64,000 nt of DNA from Brachypodium distachyon (lineage: Eukaryota; Streptophyta; Magnoliopsida; Poales; Poaceae), in NCBI RefSeq assembly GCF_000005505.3, contig NC_016131.3, positions 7,833,501-7,897,500 on the forward strand, read 5' to 3'. Both the position numbers and the translations under genes were made by a program. Shown here in pieces: positions 34,496 through 45,562 of the stretch; the stretch's first letter is position 1; every line of letters begins with the position of its first letter. A model generated the notes under the pieces. The model did no database searches, was not told the origin of the DNA, and was given only the letters and a program-made list of their open reading frames with translations.

Positions 34496-35182
34496 GCAGC
34501 ATGCTTGCGAGGTAGGCACTTAGGTATTATGATTCAATATTGTTGTAGTTGCCTTTCTGTTGTGACTTGCATGTACTTGTGTTGCTGTTGGGTTTTGTCT
34601 TTTTGAAATTGTTTGTGAGCTGTTTGCCGTTGAGGCCAGATACTGAGTTTTCATTATTGTATAATCATTTCAAGTACTCTGCCATCATACACCCCTTCAA
34701 ATAGGCTTTCTCTGTTTACCATCAGGCCATCTTTCATGTTCTTGGTCCGGGGCGAGCGTATTGACGTACGTTGCGCCGCTTTGTTCCTCACAGTCACACT
34801 TGATGTCGGGTGGCTTCACCAGGTGTGCATTCGTGCAGACACGAACACGTTTTTGGAGTGTAACCAGAGATTGCCTAATCCTAATATGAACGGTGTGTGT
34901 GGACTATGCATATAGATTGAACTGAATACGGAGCAGGTCAAATACTGGTAAAGGATTTCGTGTAAAGAAAAGCCGTACAGTATAGTACGGAATACTATAT
35001 AATAAGAGACTGCTCAGTCATTCAAGATGTCCAATATTTCTCGAGCCAATTTAACCCAAGGATATGGTTCACTTGCTGCTCAATTCGGTCGAAACAATAC
35101 AAAAACAACTTTTTTTTTCTTGTTGGTTCTGGAAATTTTAAACCCTGGGACTGCTTTGGGGTACGTACTCCAAGAAAATGCT
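34496..35182. other. Pinin 3' UTR and intergenic DNA
   Basis: T-rich sequence with possible poly(A) signals follows the pinin stop. No further gene is seen before the stop codon of the neighbouring minus-strand UGT at 35183. Confidence 0.55.
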
Positions 35183-36694
35183 TCACTCCTTGTAGGACCT
35201 CAGCTGTTGGATAAACCCGTCGATGTATCTCTCGTGACGCTCGGTGTCGGCTACGATCTCTTGCATCTTCTTAGCGTTGGCCTTGAAGATCTTCTTGCTT
35301 TCCTCCTCCACCATGACAGCCCGAACCGCCATCGCGACGCCTTCTCGGTTAAACGACCCGTCATTTCCATCTCTTTGCACTTGCACTCCGACCTTTTTCC
35401 CCTCCATCAGCCTCGCGTTTGGCCCTTGGTCGCCCAAGATGGGCAGCATGACGAGAGGGTGCCCGAACAGGAGCCCCTCGATGATCGAGTTCCACCCGCA
35501 GTGCGTCAGGAACGCGCCCACCGCGTCGTGCCCCAGTATGCTCATCTGAGGAACCCACCCCGTCCTCACCAGGCCACGGCCGGCCGTGCGATCCTCGAAC
35601 CCCGGAGGGAGAATGTCAGCGTCAGGCGCGCCGCCGCTAGGCTTCCGGAGAGCCCAGAGGAAGCGTGTCCCGGCGAGCTCGATCCCGAAGGCCAGCTCGT
35701 GCACCTGCTCCGCGGGCAATGGCACCTCGGTTCCCATGGCCACGTACACGACCGACTTGGCCGGCTGCACGTCGAGCCATTTCACAGTGGCATCTTTCTT
35801 CCCGTCCTTGCATACGCCGCGGCCTCCCTCGGGCGACGGCGGCAGGAGGCCGAGGGGGACAACCGGCTTGCCCCCGACCCCGAGGCTTGCTACGAGAGGG
35901 ACGCTCTCGGGCTCCCATTCCACGCAGCTCCGCATGGCCGCGAGATTGGACCTCTGGAGCGTCAAGGAGACCCGCTCGGCGATGGACATCCCCGACGCGC
36001 GTTGGGTAATTATCAGTTCTCTCATCTCTATCTCGAACTTTGGCGGTTCTGTTGAAGACGGTCGCTCCTGTACCTGTACTCCAGACGCGGCGTGCTCGAA
36101 AAGTTGGCCGGCCCCAGAGGCGATAAAGCTCGCGGCGCCGAGGAGAAGCATCGCACATGGAACCTGGCAGGTGGTGTACATTAATTGGTCATGTACGTGT
36201 GAGGAATTAAAGGAATATAGACATGGATGAAAGTAACTGAGCACTAGATTTTCATGGAAAACCTTGTGTTCTACGGCGGCGGCGGCGGCCCAGTGGTGGA
36301 ATATGTCGACGAGGATCCAGTCCGGCTTATGTCCCTGCCCCTTGGCGCACGCGGCTCCCAGGAACTCCGAGAATGGCAGGGCAAGGCCGTCGAAGGCCTT
36401 CCGGTGGAGCTCGAACTTGTCGAAGGGGACGTCGTTGGTGGACTCGGCGCCTTCCGGGAGACCGTCCACGCTTGGGAGAGGCAGCGCCACGAAGTTGATG
36501 AGTTGTGCCGCGGTGGGTCGGACCGGCGGGAGGCGCGCGATGATGCGCGGCGTGGAGACGAAAGACACGCGGTGGCCCCGCGATGCCAGGCGCTCGGCGA
36601 GGTCGAGGCAGGGCAGCTGGTGGCCGAAGGCGAGCCACGGGCAGATCACGACGTGCAGCGGTGAGTAGGCGGAGGAGTAGCCGGCGTCGTCCAT
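35183..36694 (-). CDS. UDP-glycosyltransferase UGT-A (family 1, UGT91-like)
   Basis: Transfers a sugar from a UDP-sugar to a small molecule, in the cytosol. Exon 1 is 36694-36263, the intron 36262-36164 (GT...AG, 99 nt, no stop in frame), exon 2 36163-35183: 470 residues when spliced. The catalytic His25 is in WLAFGHQLP and the partner Asp130 in DWILVDIFHHW. The PSPG box runs WVPQMSIL through THCGWNSIIEG to LGDQ, complete with W, HCGWNS, E and final DQ. UGT91 members usually extend an existing glycoside. Without splicing, 33 extra residues would sit between EHK and VPCAM; plus-strand relatives lack them, so I call an intron. The start MDDAG aligns with UGT-C. Acceptor and sugar donor cannot be told from sequence. 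Confidence 0.88.
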   Translation of the reverse strand: MDDAGYSSAYSPLHVVICPWLAFGHQLPCLDLAERLASRGHRVSFVSTPRIIARLPPVRPTAAQLINFVALPLPSVDGLPEGAESTNDVPFDKFELHRKAFDGLALPFSEFLGAACAKGQGHKPDWILVDIFHHWAAAAAVEHKVFHENLVLSYFHPCLYSFNSSHVHDQLMYTTCQVPCAMLLLGAASFIASGAGQLFEHAASGVQVQERPSSTEPPKFEIEMRELIITQRASGMSIAERVSLTLQRSNLAAMRSCVEWEPESVPLVASLGVGGKPVVPLGLLPPSPEGGRGVCKDGKKDATVKWLDVQPAKSVVYVAMGTEVPLPAEQVHELAFGIELAGTRFLWALRKPSGGAPDADILPPGFEDRTAGRGLVRTGWVPQMSILGHDAVGAFLTHCGWNSIIEGLLFGHPLVMLPILGDQGPNARLMEGKKVGVQVQRDGNDGSFNREGVAMAVRAVMVEEESKKIFKANAKKMQEIVADTERHERYIDGFIQQLRSYKE

Positions 36695-37101
36695 GGCGGC
36701 GGATCACGTTCGCGCCGTTGACCAGATTAGCTCAGTTTCGTGCAAGTGCGGATGGCTAAGTACCAAGGGGAAATTTGTTGTGTAGTATCAGGTTTAGCAT
36801 ATTTCTATGCAGCATCCCTGTCTCTTTCCCATTGTTCTGTGCAGCATCTGCTATGGTGCTGGAGTCGAGGTTTCAGTTGGAGCCGCCAAATGGTGCACAA
36901 GGCAGTTAGCTGGCGCCTACTTTGATTTGCTAAAGGACAATGTCATGGACGATGATCGATGGAAAACCAAACATAAACAATCAGGCAATTTGCTTGTTGC
37001 CATAAACAATCAGGCAATTTGCTTGTTGCCATAAGTACCTCACAACAAAAGGGCGGGTGAAATTATATTCCGCGAACACACGTTCTGAACCGCTTAGGTT
37101 T
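36695..37101. other. Upstream region of UGT-A
   Basis: It contains the promoter of the minus-strand UGT-A. The segment 36725-36850 ('gtgcaagtgcggatg', then 'atgcagcatcc') resembles the regions upstream of UGT-B (41357-41383 plus 42183-42240) and UGT-C (about 45600-45670), showing that promoters were duplicated with the genes. A 28-bp direct repeat ('aacaatcaggcaatttgctt', then 'gttgccat') is at about 36978-37032. Confidence 0.6.
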
Positions 37102-37469
37102 CACTACTATAGAAAAGGTCATCAGTAACGGTTGAAAAAGCGCATCACTAACGGATGGGACGACCGTCACTAACTTCCTGCCAGTAATGATGGTCATCAT
37201 CACTAACGGTCGATCCAACCGTTAGCGATGATGCCATCATCAGTGGCGGGCGGCCCACTCGTTAGTGATGATGCCTATCATCAGTGTCGGTCACGTTTCC
37301 GCACGCGCTCGTCACTGATGTTTGGCTGGTTGGAGATGGGCACCCCACCCCCCCGTCTATTCATCAGTGGCGGGCGGAGACGCGACCGACAGTGATGATG
37401 TTCATCACTAACGGCCGTTCTGCACCCGTTACTAATAGGCCGTGAGATATACTTCGTTTTGTAGTAGTG
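37102..37469. mobile_element. CACTA-type MITE, 368 bp
   Basis: It starts CACTACTATAGAAAAGG and its right end reads inward CACTACTACAAAACG, with the 3-bp duplication TTT on both sides (37099-37101 and 37470-37472). Almost the whole interior is made of 'catcagtaacggtcg'-type repeats like the subterminal arrays of the 19.6-kb CACTA. It is a deletion derivative of the same or a sister family, with no coding capacity. Confidence 0.9.
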
Positions 37470-37719
37470 TTTTCTTCCGTGTCCTAAAAACGCACCGTCA
37501 TTTTCCTTTATGTGGCACACATCATCGGTTACTTTTCTTCCATGTGTATCCTTCCTACCACTCCGTGTAAAGACAAGGCTCGTTCTTATTCCTCTCCTTA
37601 TGCGGCCGTCATGTTATCATCTCAGAACTCAACAAAATCTCCACCCATCCTCTGGTCCGCATCAATCTTAGTTGTGGTTATTTCATCATCACACTCAAGA
37701 CTCCACTCTATGTTGCCCC

Positions 37720-38273
37720 ATGGTCACCTGATGATGCGATGGGACTCAGGTAGGTCCAAGACAGCGTAACTTGGTTCAGGAGATTGGGGATAGTTCAAGA
37801 CTCAGGAAGATATCCGACCCTGATGAAGGATGCCGCATCGAGGTGGAGTAGCAAGAAAGCCATCTTCGGGATTTAGGGGTGGGCTTTCCAGGGAATCTTC
37901 CCTCGTGACCGCCTGACTAGTTGTAACCCTAACTTGCATCGGACTATATAAGCCGGGTGATGGGAAAACTCTAGGAGGAGGCTCACTTTCCAGATCATCC
38001 TTCATCATCCCTTTAGGCTAGAAAACTTTAGCGGAGAAATACATCTCAATAATCCATTGACCTATGTACACAGATCTCAGCACCCTTAGGGATGTCTTCC
38101 CAGAGTTGCTTGAGCAGTATGAGACAAGATTGACATGAGCAAGCCACAAACGTTAGGGTGTTAGCTCAATCCGAGGTTTCGAACCTATATGAATTTGTGT
38201 CTCCGTTGCTACCATCGGTGACCCTTGGTTGTGTGCTACCCCGAATCAAATATTGCCGGTACAAACACCGACA
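37720..38273 (+). mobile_element. LTR remnant of gypsy type
   Basis: The 3' end ACAAACACCGACA at 38273 is a typical gypsy LTR end, and a TATA-like 'gactatataagccggg' at about 37951 is in plus orientation. The left end is not clear. The rest of the retroelement is absent, so it is a solo LTR or a truncated one. No gene is found in 37473-38640. Confidence 0.5.
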
Positions 38274-38639
38274 CCACGTGCTGCCCTCTTCGCGGAGCGA
38301 CAATGCATGGGTTAAGCGCGATTATTTCGTGGCTACACTCCAGACTCCGCTCTATGTAGACACGTGGCCAAGCTTTGCCATCTTCCTGGAGCGGAAAAGC
38401 CTTAAGTCATTGTCTGGTAGGGTTTTTATCTGAAGTGGGTGCTCATCCAATGCTCTTAAATCTCTTTCCACCCCGACACATTAGTATGATATAGTTTTTT
38501 AATTGATACAATACAAAAATGAGATGTTTTGTGAGGATATCTTATTATTCTCCATTATAATTCAAGCCTACCAAGGTTCAATGAATTAGTAAAGTAGAAG
38601 TTCTTAAAATTAGGGTACTTTGGTTTAGAAAAGAGTACT

Positions 38640-38945
38640 AGTACGTGTCGGAGTCCAATTAGGTTTTTTTTTGGGATGAATAGGGGTGTTTTATTAAAAC
38701 GGAATAAGATCCTTACAATCGTGAGATGAGCTTGTCAACGGTTGGAGGTGACTCCAGCTTCAAAACCGCAACGACTACATCTCTCTTGGCTAGAAAAGCC
38801 AGCGAATGAGGTACTCTATTACACCCCAAATTCATTAAGTTTCTACTTGGTGTTTTGTGTGTGCATATATACACATGCAGCCCATGGCTTTTGTAATCAG
38901 ATTCATGAGACAAAGAGATCAAGCAAAAGAAGGTATGTGGCATGC
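38640..38945 (-). mobile_element. LINE 3'-end fragment with poly(A)
   Basis: The minus strand reads 'GCNRVPHSLAFLAKRD', then about ten residues on 'LESPPTVDKLISRL' and stop. This matches the end of the RNase H-like (RVT_3) domain that closes plant LINE ORF2 or related proteins. Downstream on the minus strand follow a short 3' UTR and an A-run (the t-run at about 38665). It is a 5'-truncated insertion, the usual fate of LINE copies. Confidence 0.5.
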
Positions 38946-40354
38946 CTTTGGCAATAATTTTTTGGTCGTGTGTTTCTTCAAGTGATCGATCCTTGGACTA
39001 AACCCATCGATTCTTATTATTTTTACACATGCTACAAATCAATGTGTTTTATCATGAAGTGTTACACATGGGATATATTTTTCAAATATTTAAACTCTGT
39101 TCAGGGTGCTATTCGTCCTCATTCGTAGTGTGTTGGACTACTGGTGACTGGGCAGATAGGGTGGGCCAAGTCAGGTTCCTTGTAAGATCTTAGCTTCTTA
39201 ATGAACCCATTGATGTATCTTTCCTGGCACTCTGTGTCCGCCTTGATCTCTTGCATCTTCTTGGCATTGCTCGTGAAAATCCTCTTACCTTCTTCCTCTA
39301 CCGTGACAGCCCGAACCGTTGTCGCAACACCTTCTCGGTCAAATGATCCATCACCCTCATTTCTTGGCACCTGCACTCCGACCTTTCTCCCCTCCATCAA
39401 TCGCGCGTTCGGCCCTTGGTCACCAAACATGGGAAGCATGATTAGAGGATGCCCGAACAAGAGCCCTTCTATGGTCAAGCTCCACCCGCAGTGCGTCAGA
39501 AATGTGCCCACGGCACCGTGCGCTAATATGTTGATTTGTGGAGCCAACCCTGTCGTCACAAGCCCACATGCGCTCTTCAAATCCTAGTGGGAGGATTTCC
39601 GCCTCATGCACGCCCCTGGGCTTTCGGAGAGCCCAAAGGAACTGCATCCCGGCGAGCTCTAACCTGAGGGCCAACTCGTGCATCTGCTCCACGGGCAGCG
39701 GCACCTCGGTTCCCAGGGCTACGTACACGACCGACTTGGCTGGCTGCAGGTCAAGCCAACACATGATGTTCTTCCCATCCTCGGTGACACCACAACATCC
39801 CTTTCGGAGTGGGGGAAGGAGGCCAAGGGAGATAACCGGCTTGCCCCCAAGGGATGCAGCTAGAGGAACGCTCTCCGGCTCCCATTCCAGGCGTGTTCGC
39901 ATGACCACGAGATTGCACCTTCGTAGTGTCAAGGAGATCCGCTCGGCAATGGACATCCCCGATGCACGTTGGGTAGTCGACAATTGTCTCCTCTCGATCT
40001 CAAATCTTGGCAGTTTTGATGCTGGTTGCTCTTGCTTGGACATGGTGGTGTGCTTGACAAGTCGGCCATGCCAGGTGGCAATCACATTTGCGGCACCAAT
40101 TGGGACCTGGTGGTAGTATATATAATACACACTTGTGAGGAAAAAATCCTGAATATGGATGGAAATAACCGAGGGCTAGATCGTTTATGTAACCTTGTAT
40201 TCTAAGGTATCGGCTGCAGCCCAGTGATGGAATATGTCGACAATAACCCAGTCCAGCTTCTTGCCTCCCTCGGCGCACGAAGCTCCCAACAACTCCGAGA
40301 AAGGCATAGCGAGGCCATCGAATGCCTTCCGGTGGAGCTCGAACTTCTAATATA

Positions 40355-40470
40355 CTTCCTCCTTCTCATATTAAGTGACTCAAATTTGTTCAAATATGGA
40401 TGTATCCATGCCTAAAAAACATCCGGATACATGTAATAATAGAAAGTCACTTTATATGGGACGGAGGGAG
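40355..40470. mobile_element. Stowaway MITE in UGT-B
   Basis: A 116-bp element with the left end 'cttcctccttctcatattaa' and the right end '...tatgggacggagggag', flanked by TA (40353-40354 and 40471-40472), as for Tc1/mariner Stowaway elements. A 16-bp partial duplication of its right end (tgggacagagggagta) follows at 40473-40488. Confidence 0.85.
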
Positions 40471-40520
40471 TATGGGACAGAGGGAGTATGTCGTTGGTGG
40501 ACTCAGCACCTTCGGAGAGC

Positions 40521-41068
40521 GAGGAAATTGCACATTCCACCACCTATTGGGAACGTTGTTGCGCAAAACACCACTTCTACGAAATTTTTGTAGATTTCAC
40601 CACATATTGGTCTAATGAGTTGCAGATAGGTCCTAATAGCGTGTTAGACGAGTTAATCACGTTTCAGACCTGTGGGTCCTACATGTCAGTGCCAACGTGT
40701 ACCGAGCCATTTTGTCACGGTGGACAGGTCGGGTTTGGAACCAACTGGTTAAAAGAAAATCACGTCTGATGAGATTTCAAAATATGGTAAATCGGTCGGG
40801 TCGGGTCTGCCTCCACCGAATCGGGCATGATTTCATTTTAATTGGTTGGCTCAGACCCGACTCAATCCACCGTGGTAAGGGGCTCGGTCCACGTTGGCAC
40901 TGACACGCGGGGCCCACGGGTCAAAATGTGGTTAGCTCACCTAACACGCTATTAAGACCTATCTGCAACTCATTAGATCAACATGTGGTGAAATCTACAA
41001 AAAAATTCGTAGAAGTGGTGTTTTGCGCAACAACATCTCCAATAGGTGGTGGAATGTGCAATTTCCTC
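40521..41068. mobile_element. Mutator-type MITE with long inverted repeats
   Basis: The left arm begins gaggaaattgcacattccac and the right end is its inverse. The arms match over well more than 120 bp, with further similarity towards the centre. A perfect 9-bp target duplication tcggagagc is present (40512-40520 and 41069-41077), diagnostic of Mutator-like elements. It has no coding capacity. It is inserted in exon 1 of UGT-B. Confidence 0.93.
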
Positions 41069-41383
41069 TCGGAGAGCCCGTCGACATGCGGGAAAGGGAA
41101 AGGCAGCTCCACAAAGTCGACTAGCGGCGCCATGGCGGGCGGGACCAGCAGGAGGCACGCGATGTTGCACGGCGTGGAAACAAACGACACACGATGGCCC
41201 CGTGATGCCAGGCACTGGGCGAGGTCCAGGCAGGGGAGCAGGTGGCCAAAGGCGAGCCATGGGCAGATCACGACGTGAAGCGGTGAGGAAGAGGAACCAT
41301 CGTCCATAGGGACAGCTGGACAGGGCACACGCGGCTGAGCAGGTTAACCCAGGGCATGCAAGCGTGGAAATGCAGGGGGAAAC

Positions 41384-42182
41384 TGTCGGGGGGATGACCC
41401 CGGGTAGGGTCATGGCGACACAACTCTAGCCGAGATGACGGAAGCAAAAACGGCATAGTTATATATGCCGGCATCGTAAAGTCAAAACTAACACTAAGTC
41501 GGCATCCCGGGCGTATGCCGGCATGACTATTTTGTCTTATTAGTTTGCAGGATAAGGACGAGCACCTTAATCTCGGAGGTTGCCGAGAACTCTCAACGGT
41601 CTTATCCTGACCACGCGGTGCAAAGTAAAGCAGATCCATCATCATCTCAGAAAAGCAGTCAGCGCCTGCGTACCGGCGTCAGGCGACTGCAGAGAGGAAG
41701 CACCGAAAGAGAATCTCTGACGAAAGCCGGCAGAGGATAGCGGTACGTTCTGCAGGATGACAGGGAAAATTAAAGTTGTCTTGTCCCCTGTGGTGCTACC
41801 GGGAGGGAACCAAACCGCGTGCACGGCGGGGCCCAAGGAAGATGACGTTAGACTCTGCCCACATGTCAGTGTGGCATGGACGGCCTATAAATAGAACCTT
41901 ACCCCTCTGTAGAAAAAAGGTGCACTTAGACAACTAGGGTTTCCCCTTCTTCTTCTTCTTCCTCAAGGATACAGTTCAAGGAACGACATTGTTGAGCTTG
42001 TCTATCTCAAGCAGGAGCAGGAGTCTTACCTCTGTAAGAGGGCTCCGAACCTAGGTAGATCCGTGTGTGCTTGTGTGATTTGTGCGTGTTTCCGTTCACA
42101 TCCTCCCTCCTTCGGTTCCTCCTTCGTCCATCGGTCCCAAGTTAAGCCATCCTATGACATCTGTCGTGACACCACTGTGACG
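41384..42182 (+). mobile_element. Solo LTR in the UGT-B promoter
   Basis: It begins TGTCGGGGGGATGACC. A TATA box (cctataaatagaacc, about 41881) and a pyrimidine-rich leader (ccttcttcttcttcttcct) are in plus orientation. The 5-bp duplication gaaac flanks it (41379-41383 and 42183-42187). The right end is ...TGTGACG where CA is expected, a single change. It lies 76 bp upstream of the UGT-B start and drives away from it. The flanking DNA rejoins to resemble the UGT-A upstream region, which supports the borders. Confidence 0.78.
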
Positions 42183-42187
42183 GAAAC

Positions 42188-44040
42188 GAAATGGTTGTGC
42201 TTGTATGGTACGGTTCCGTATTTGTATGCAGCATCTCTGGCATGGCGTTTCGTATGGAGCGAAGTGGTGCTGGTGCACTCACTAGCCAGCTGCCCGGTGC
42301 CTTGTACAGGACGTACAACATCATAAATAATCAGGCGCTTTGCTCGTTGCTCGATAGAGTATTCCGGAATCAAATTGCAGCGATCCTCAACTTCGATGTG
42401 TGTTATTTTACTACCCCGCGACGCACGATATGATTTTATTTATGCTATTCAACTGCATGTAACAATTGTTTATCGTTGTTCTACTCGGTACCCGAAACCA
42501 AGATTTTCAGTATCAAGATACTAACACTATGCTTGTTAATAGTACTCCCTGCTAAATCTCCGACACTTATTGGATGGAGTATCTCGTACAACGTATCATT
42601 GTATCATGATACTATGAGATTTTTGTTTTTATACTTACGGGTTTATATACACAATTATCTCGCTTAAAAAGGTAACACGAAGGTGTTGTATCTGCGTGTA
42701 TCAACATATCAAAGTACAACACGTGAGTATACACATGAGGCCACTGTGTAATGACTAAACTTGTACTCTTACGAGTTGCTCTTGAACAAAAGTGATAATC
42801 TTCTCTTAACGTGTCAAGATTTTGTTGAGCTGGTAATGCGCCCAGAGGAGACGATTGCTTTTTGTTTTTGTTTTTGTTTTTTGAGTGGGAAGAGACGATC
42901 GCTTTTTTTTTAGCGGAACACATGGGCTTTATTGATTAATGACATAGGTACAGTTGCATGGTTCCAGGGTTTAATTAGCCAAACGCGCAGCCAGGGCGAC
43001 CACCTGGGCTCCCAAATGCCAGGCACCGCGTCTCCTTCTTGGTTTGGTTACGAAATTCTTCCAAGTTGTACGCAGAGCTATGTCACTGATGTTTCGGTAG
43101 AAAACTCTGCTTCAGGAAAACAACGGACCGTTGCGATGGCGAAGGTGCATTCACTCGTGTAGTACCTCTGATTCATGACGAGTGTCGGAGATTTAATATA
43201 AAATTGTACCAACTTTGTACTAATTATGTGATATTTATTATGGATTGGAGGGAGTAGCTTATAGTTAGTCAAATTTGAAGTAAATTTCGGCTAAATTGGC
43301 ATAAATGACCCTTGCGGTCTTAGATATATACTCCCTTCGTCCCATATTAAGTTCCGAAATATTGTATCTAGACATATTTTAGTATATATAGATACATTCA
43401 TATTTAAACAAATTTGAGCCACTTAATATGAGACGGAGGGAATACATATATTTGACTTTTCTTCCCGCTGAACTTTCGTGAACACTACGAAGTTTTTTTT
43501 TTAGTACAGAGCACTAGATAAATATTTCAGTCCTCACCGAAATGACCCAAGTCTTGGAAATTTTGACATTATTTTGGATTTTCTAATGAATTAATACTAA
43601 TCATGTAAATGGAACTATTTTCTAGATACATATTTCATACCCAAAATTTTAGAAAGGAAATTTTAAGCCCCGACACCAATAATCGGTCTAAATGCCGTGT
43701 CCACGAGTGGGAGCTCAACATTTGAGGGCTTATCATTGCCGCTTGATATCCTCTGGAACATAGACAACAGGAGAAATCAATTTGTTATTGTAGATATCGG
43801 TGTCTAGTTAGCTCAAAGCTAGTATAAATAAGTGGGTTTTGGCCTGGTGGTTCAACCGATCTTTGATTTTCATAAAAAGCAGGACCGGAAATCTTTTTCT
43901 TAAAAAAAATGCTCGTCTATATTCAAACTGAATGTGAATTCATTTTCTTGAATATTGTCCTTCCGAAGTTAGGACTTTTATAGTACCCTCAAATTGACTT
44001 TCAGTTTCTAGGAAATGAAAGAGTTTATAGAAGAATGACA
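42188..44040. other. Intergenic DNA with MITE remnants
   Basis: I see no gene. Short Stowaway-related remnants occur at about 42541-42585 and 43183-43260 ('agtgtcggagatttaatata' to 'ggattggagggagta'). The rest is AT-rich. Confidence 0.55.
43331..43442. mobile_element. Stowaway MITE, 112 bp
   Basis: The left end is ctcccttcgtcccatattaa and the right end reads inward ttccctccgtctcatattaa, with TA on both sides. The internal region has the usual 'gtatctagacatattttagt' core. It lies in intergenic DNA. Confidence 0.85.
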
Positions 44041-44080
44041 GGCAGTGTATACAAGATCGTCCAGGTGCCCCAAAAATGCT

Positions 44081-45562
44081 TCACTCCATGTAAGATCTCA
44101 GCTTCTGAATAAATTTGTCGACATACTTGTCATGGCATCCTTTGTCCGCCACGATCTCTTGCATCTTTTTGGCATTGGCAGTGAAAATCCTATTACCTTC
44201 TTCCTCGACCGCGACGGCCCGAACTGTTGTAGCGACGCCTTCTCTGTCGAACGATCCATTGGATTCGTCTCTTGGCACTTGCACTCCGACCTTTCTCCCC
44301 TCCATCATCCGCGCGTTCGGCCCTTGGTCACCAAAGATGGGCAACATGACGAGAGGATGCCCGAATTGGAGCCCCTCGATGATCGAGTTCCATCCACAGT
44401 GCGTCAGGAATGCGCCCACGGCACCGTGCGCCAGTACGCTGATCTGGGGAACCCAGCCCATCGTCACAAGCCCACGGCCGCGCGTCCGCTCCTCAAACCC
44501 CGAAGGGAGGATGTCTGCATCAGAGACGCCGCTGGGCTTCCGCAGAGACCAGAGGAAGCGTGTCCCGGCGAGCTCCAGGCCAAGGGCCAGCTCGTGAACT
44601 TCCTTGGCGCCCAGTGGGACCTCGGATCCTAGCGCGACATACACCACTGACTTGGTCGGCTGTGCGTCGAGCCAACGCACGGTGGCGTCCTCCTTGCTGA
44701 CGCCACGGCCTCCCTCGGGTGACGGCGGCAAGAGACCAAGGGGGACAAGTTGCTTGCCCCCGATGGTCGTGGCCAGAGGGATGCTCTCCGGCTCCCATTC
44801 CAGGCAGCTCCGCATGGCCACAAGATTGCACCTCTCTAACGTTACGGAGCACCGCTCGGCGATGGACATCCCCGAAGCCCGCTGGGTGGTCGCGAGTTTT
44901 CTCCTTTCCGTCTCGAACCTTGGCGGTTCTGCCGCCGATTGCTCTTGTTGCTCGGACGTGACGTGTTTGGACGGTTGGGTGGCCCAGGCGACAATCAGGC
45001 CTGCGGCGCCGAGCATAAGCATGGCGCATGGAACCTTAGTTGCATATGCATTATGCAATGAACATTTAGTAGCCTCGTGAGAAAAGGAACCGGTAATTAA
45101 TTGAGCGCTAGATTTTTCGATATTGGAGCGAACCTTGTGTTCTATGGCGGCAGCGGCGGCCCAATGATGAAAGGTGTCGACGATGATCCAGTCGGGCTTC
45201 TTGCCTTCCTCGGCGCACGCGGCTCTCAAGAACTCGGAGAATGGCACGGCGAGGCCGTCGAAGGCCTTCCGGTGGAGCTCGAACTTCTCGTAGGGGACGT
45301 CGTTGGTGGACTCGGCGCCTTCGGGGAGTCCGTCGACGCGCGGGAGAGGCAGAGCCACCAAGTCGACGAGGGACGCCGCGACGGGTCTGACCGGCGGGAG
45401 ACGCGCGATGATGCGCGGCGTGGAGACGAAAGACACGCGGTGGCCCCGCAGCGCCAGGCGCTCGGCGAGGTCGAGGCAGGGGAGCTGGTGGCCGAAGGCG
45501 AGCCACGGGCAGATCACGACGTGCAGCGGTGAGGAGGAGGAGGAGGATGAGCCGTTATCCAT
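44081..45562 (-). CDS. UDP-glycosyltransferase UGT-C (family 1, UGT91-like)
   Basis: Exon 1 is 45562-45134, the intron 45133-45035 (99 nt, GT...AG, no in-frame stop), exon 2 45034-44081; 460 residues. I chose MDNGSSSS as start because it aligns with UGT-A, although the frame stays open 18 codons further upstream. Catalytic His25 (WLAFGHQLP), Asp in DWIIVDTFHHW, and a complete PSPG box: WVPQISVLAHG, FLTHCGWNSIIEG, FGHPLVMLPIFGDQ. All residues expected for UDP-sugar binding are present, so the enzyme should be active. Very close to UGT-A in protein sequence; with UGT-B they are a recent tandem trio on the minus strand. A CATAAAAATA about 80-90 bp upstream (about 45643) may act as TATA box. Confidence 0.9.
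   Translation of the reverse strand: MDNGSSSSSSSPLHVVICPWLAFGHQLPCLDLAERLALRGHRVSFVSTPRIIARLPPVRPVAASLVDLVALPLPRVDGLPEGAESTNDVPYEKFELHRKAFDGLAVPFSEFLRAACAEEGKKPDWIIVDTFHHWAAAAAIEHKVRSNIEKSSAQLITGSFSHEATKCSLHNAYATKVPCAMLMLGAAGLIVAWATQPSKHVTSEQQEQSAAEPPRFETERRKLATTQRASGMSIAERCSVTLERCNLVAMRSCLEWEPESIPLATTIGGKQLVPLGLLPPSPEGGRGVSKEDATVRWLDAQPTKSVVYVALGSEVPLGAKEVHELALGLELAGTRFLWSLRKPSGVSDADILPSGFEERTRGRGLVTMGWVPQISVLAHGAVGAFLTHCGWNSIIEGLQFGHPLVMLPIFGDQGPNARMMEGRKVGVQVPRDESNGSFDREGVATTVRAVAVEEEGNRIFTANAKKMQEIVADKGCHDKYVDKFIQKLRSYME

Larger units (their letters stand above)
39119..41307 (-). pseudogene. UGT-B, disrupted UDP-glycosyltransferase
   Basis: Same family and orientation as UGT-A and UGT-C. 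The N-terminus (41307 to about 41078; MDDGSSSSPLHVV, His in WLAFGHLLP) reaches VDGLSE, where a 548-bp Mutator-type MITE is inserted. After it, the text for the next residues is cut by a Stowaway MITE (40355-40470). Exon 1 ends EYK near 40195, followed by an intron; exon 2 begins VPIGAAN near 40108. A deletion of about 8 bases near 39570, relative to UGT-C, shifts the frame before the PSPG box, which itself has LAPQ for WVPQ and HCGWSL for HCGWNS. The usual stop after RSYKE is lost, giving an 18-residue tail to 39119. A dead gene with at least four independent lesions, plus a solo LTR in its promoter. Confidence 0.92.
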
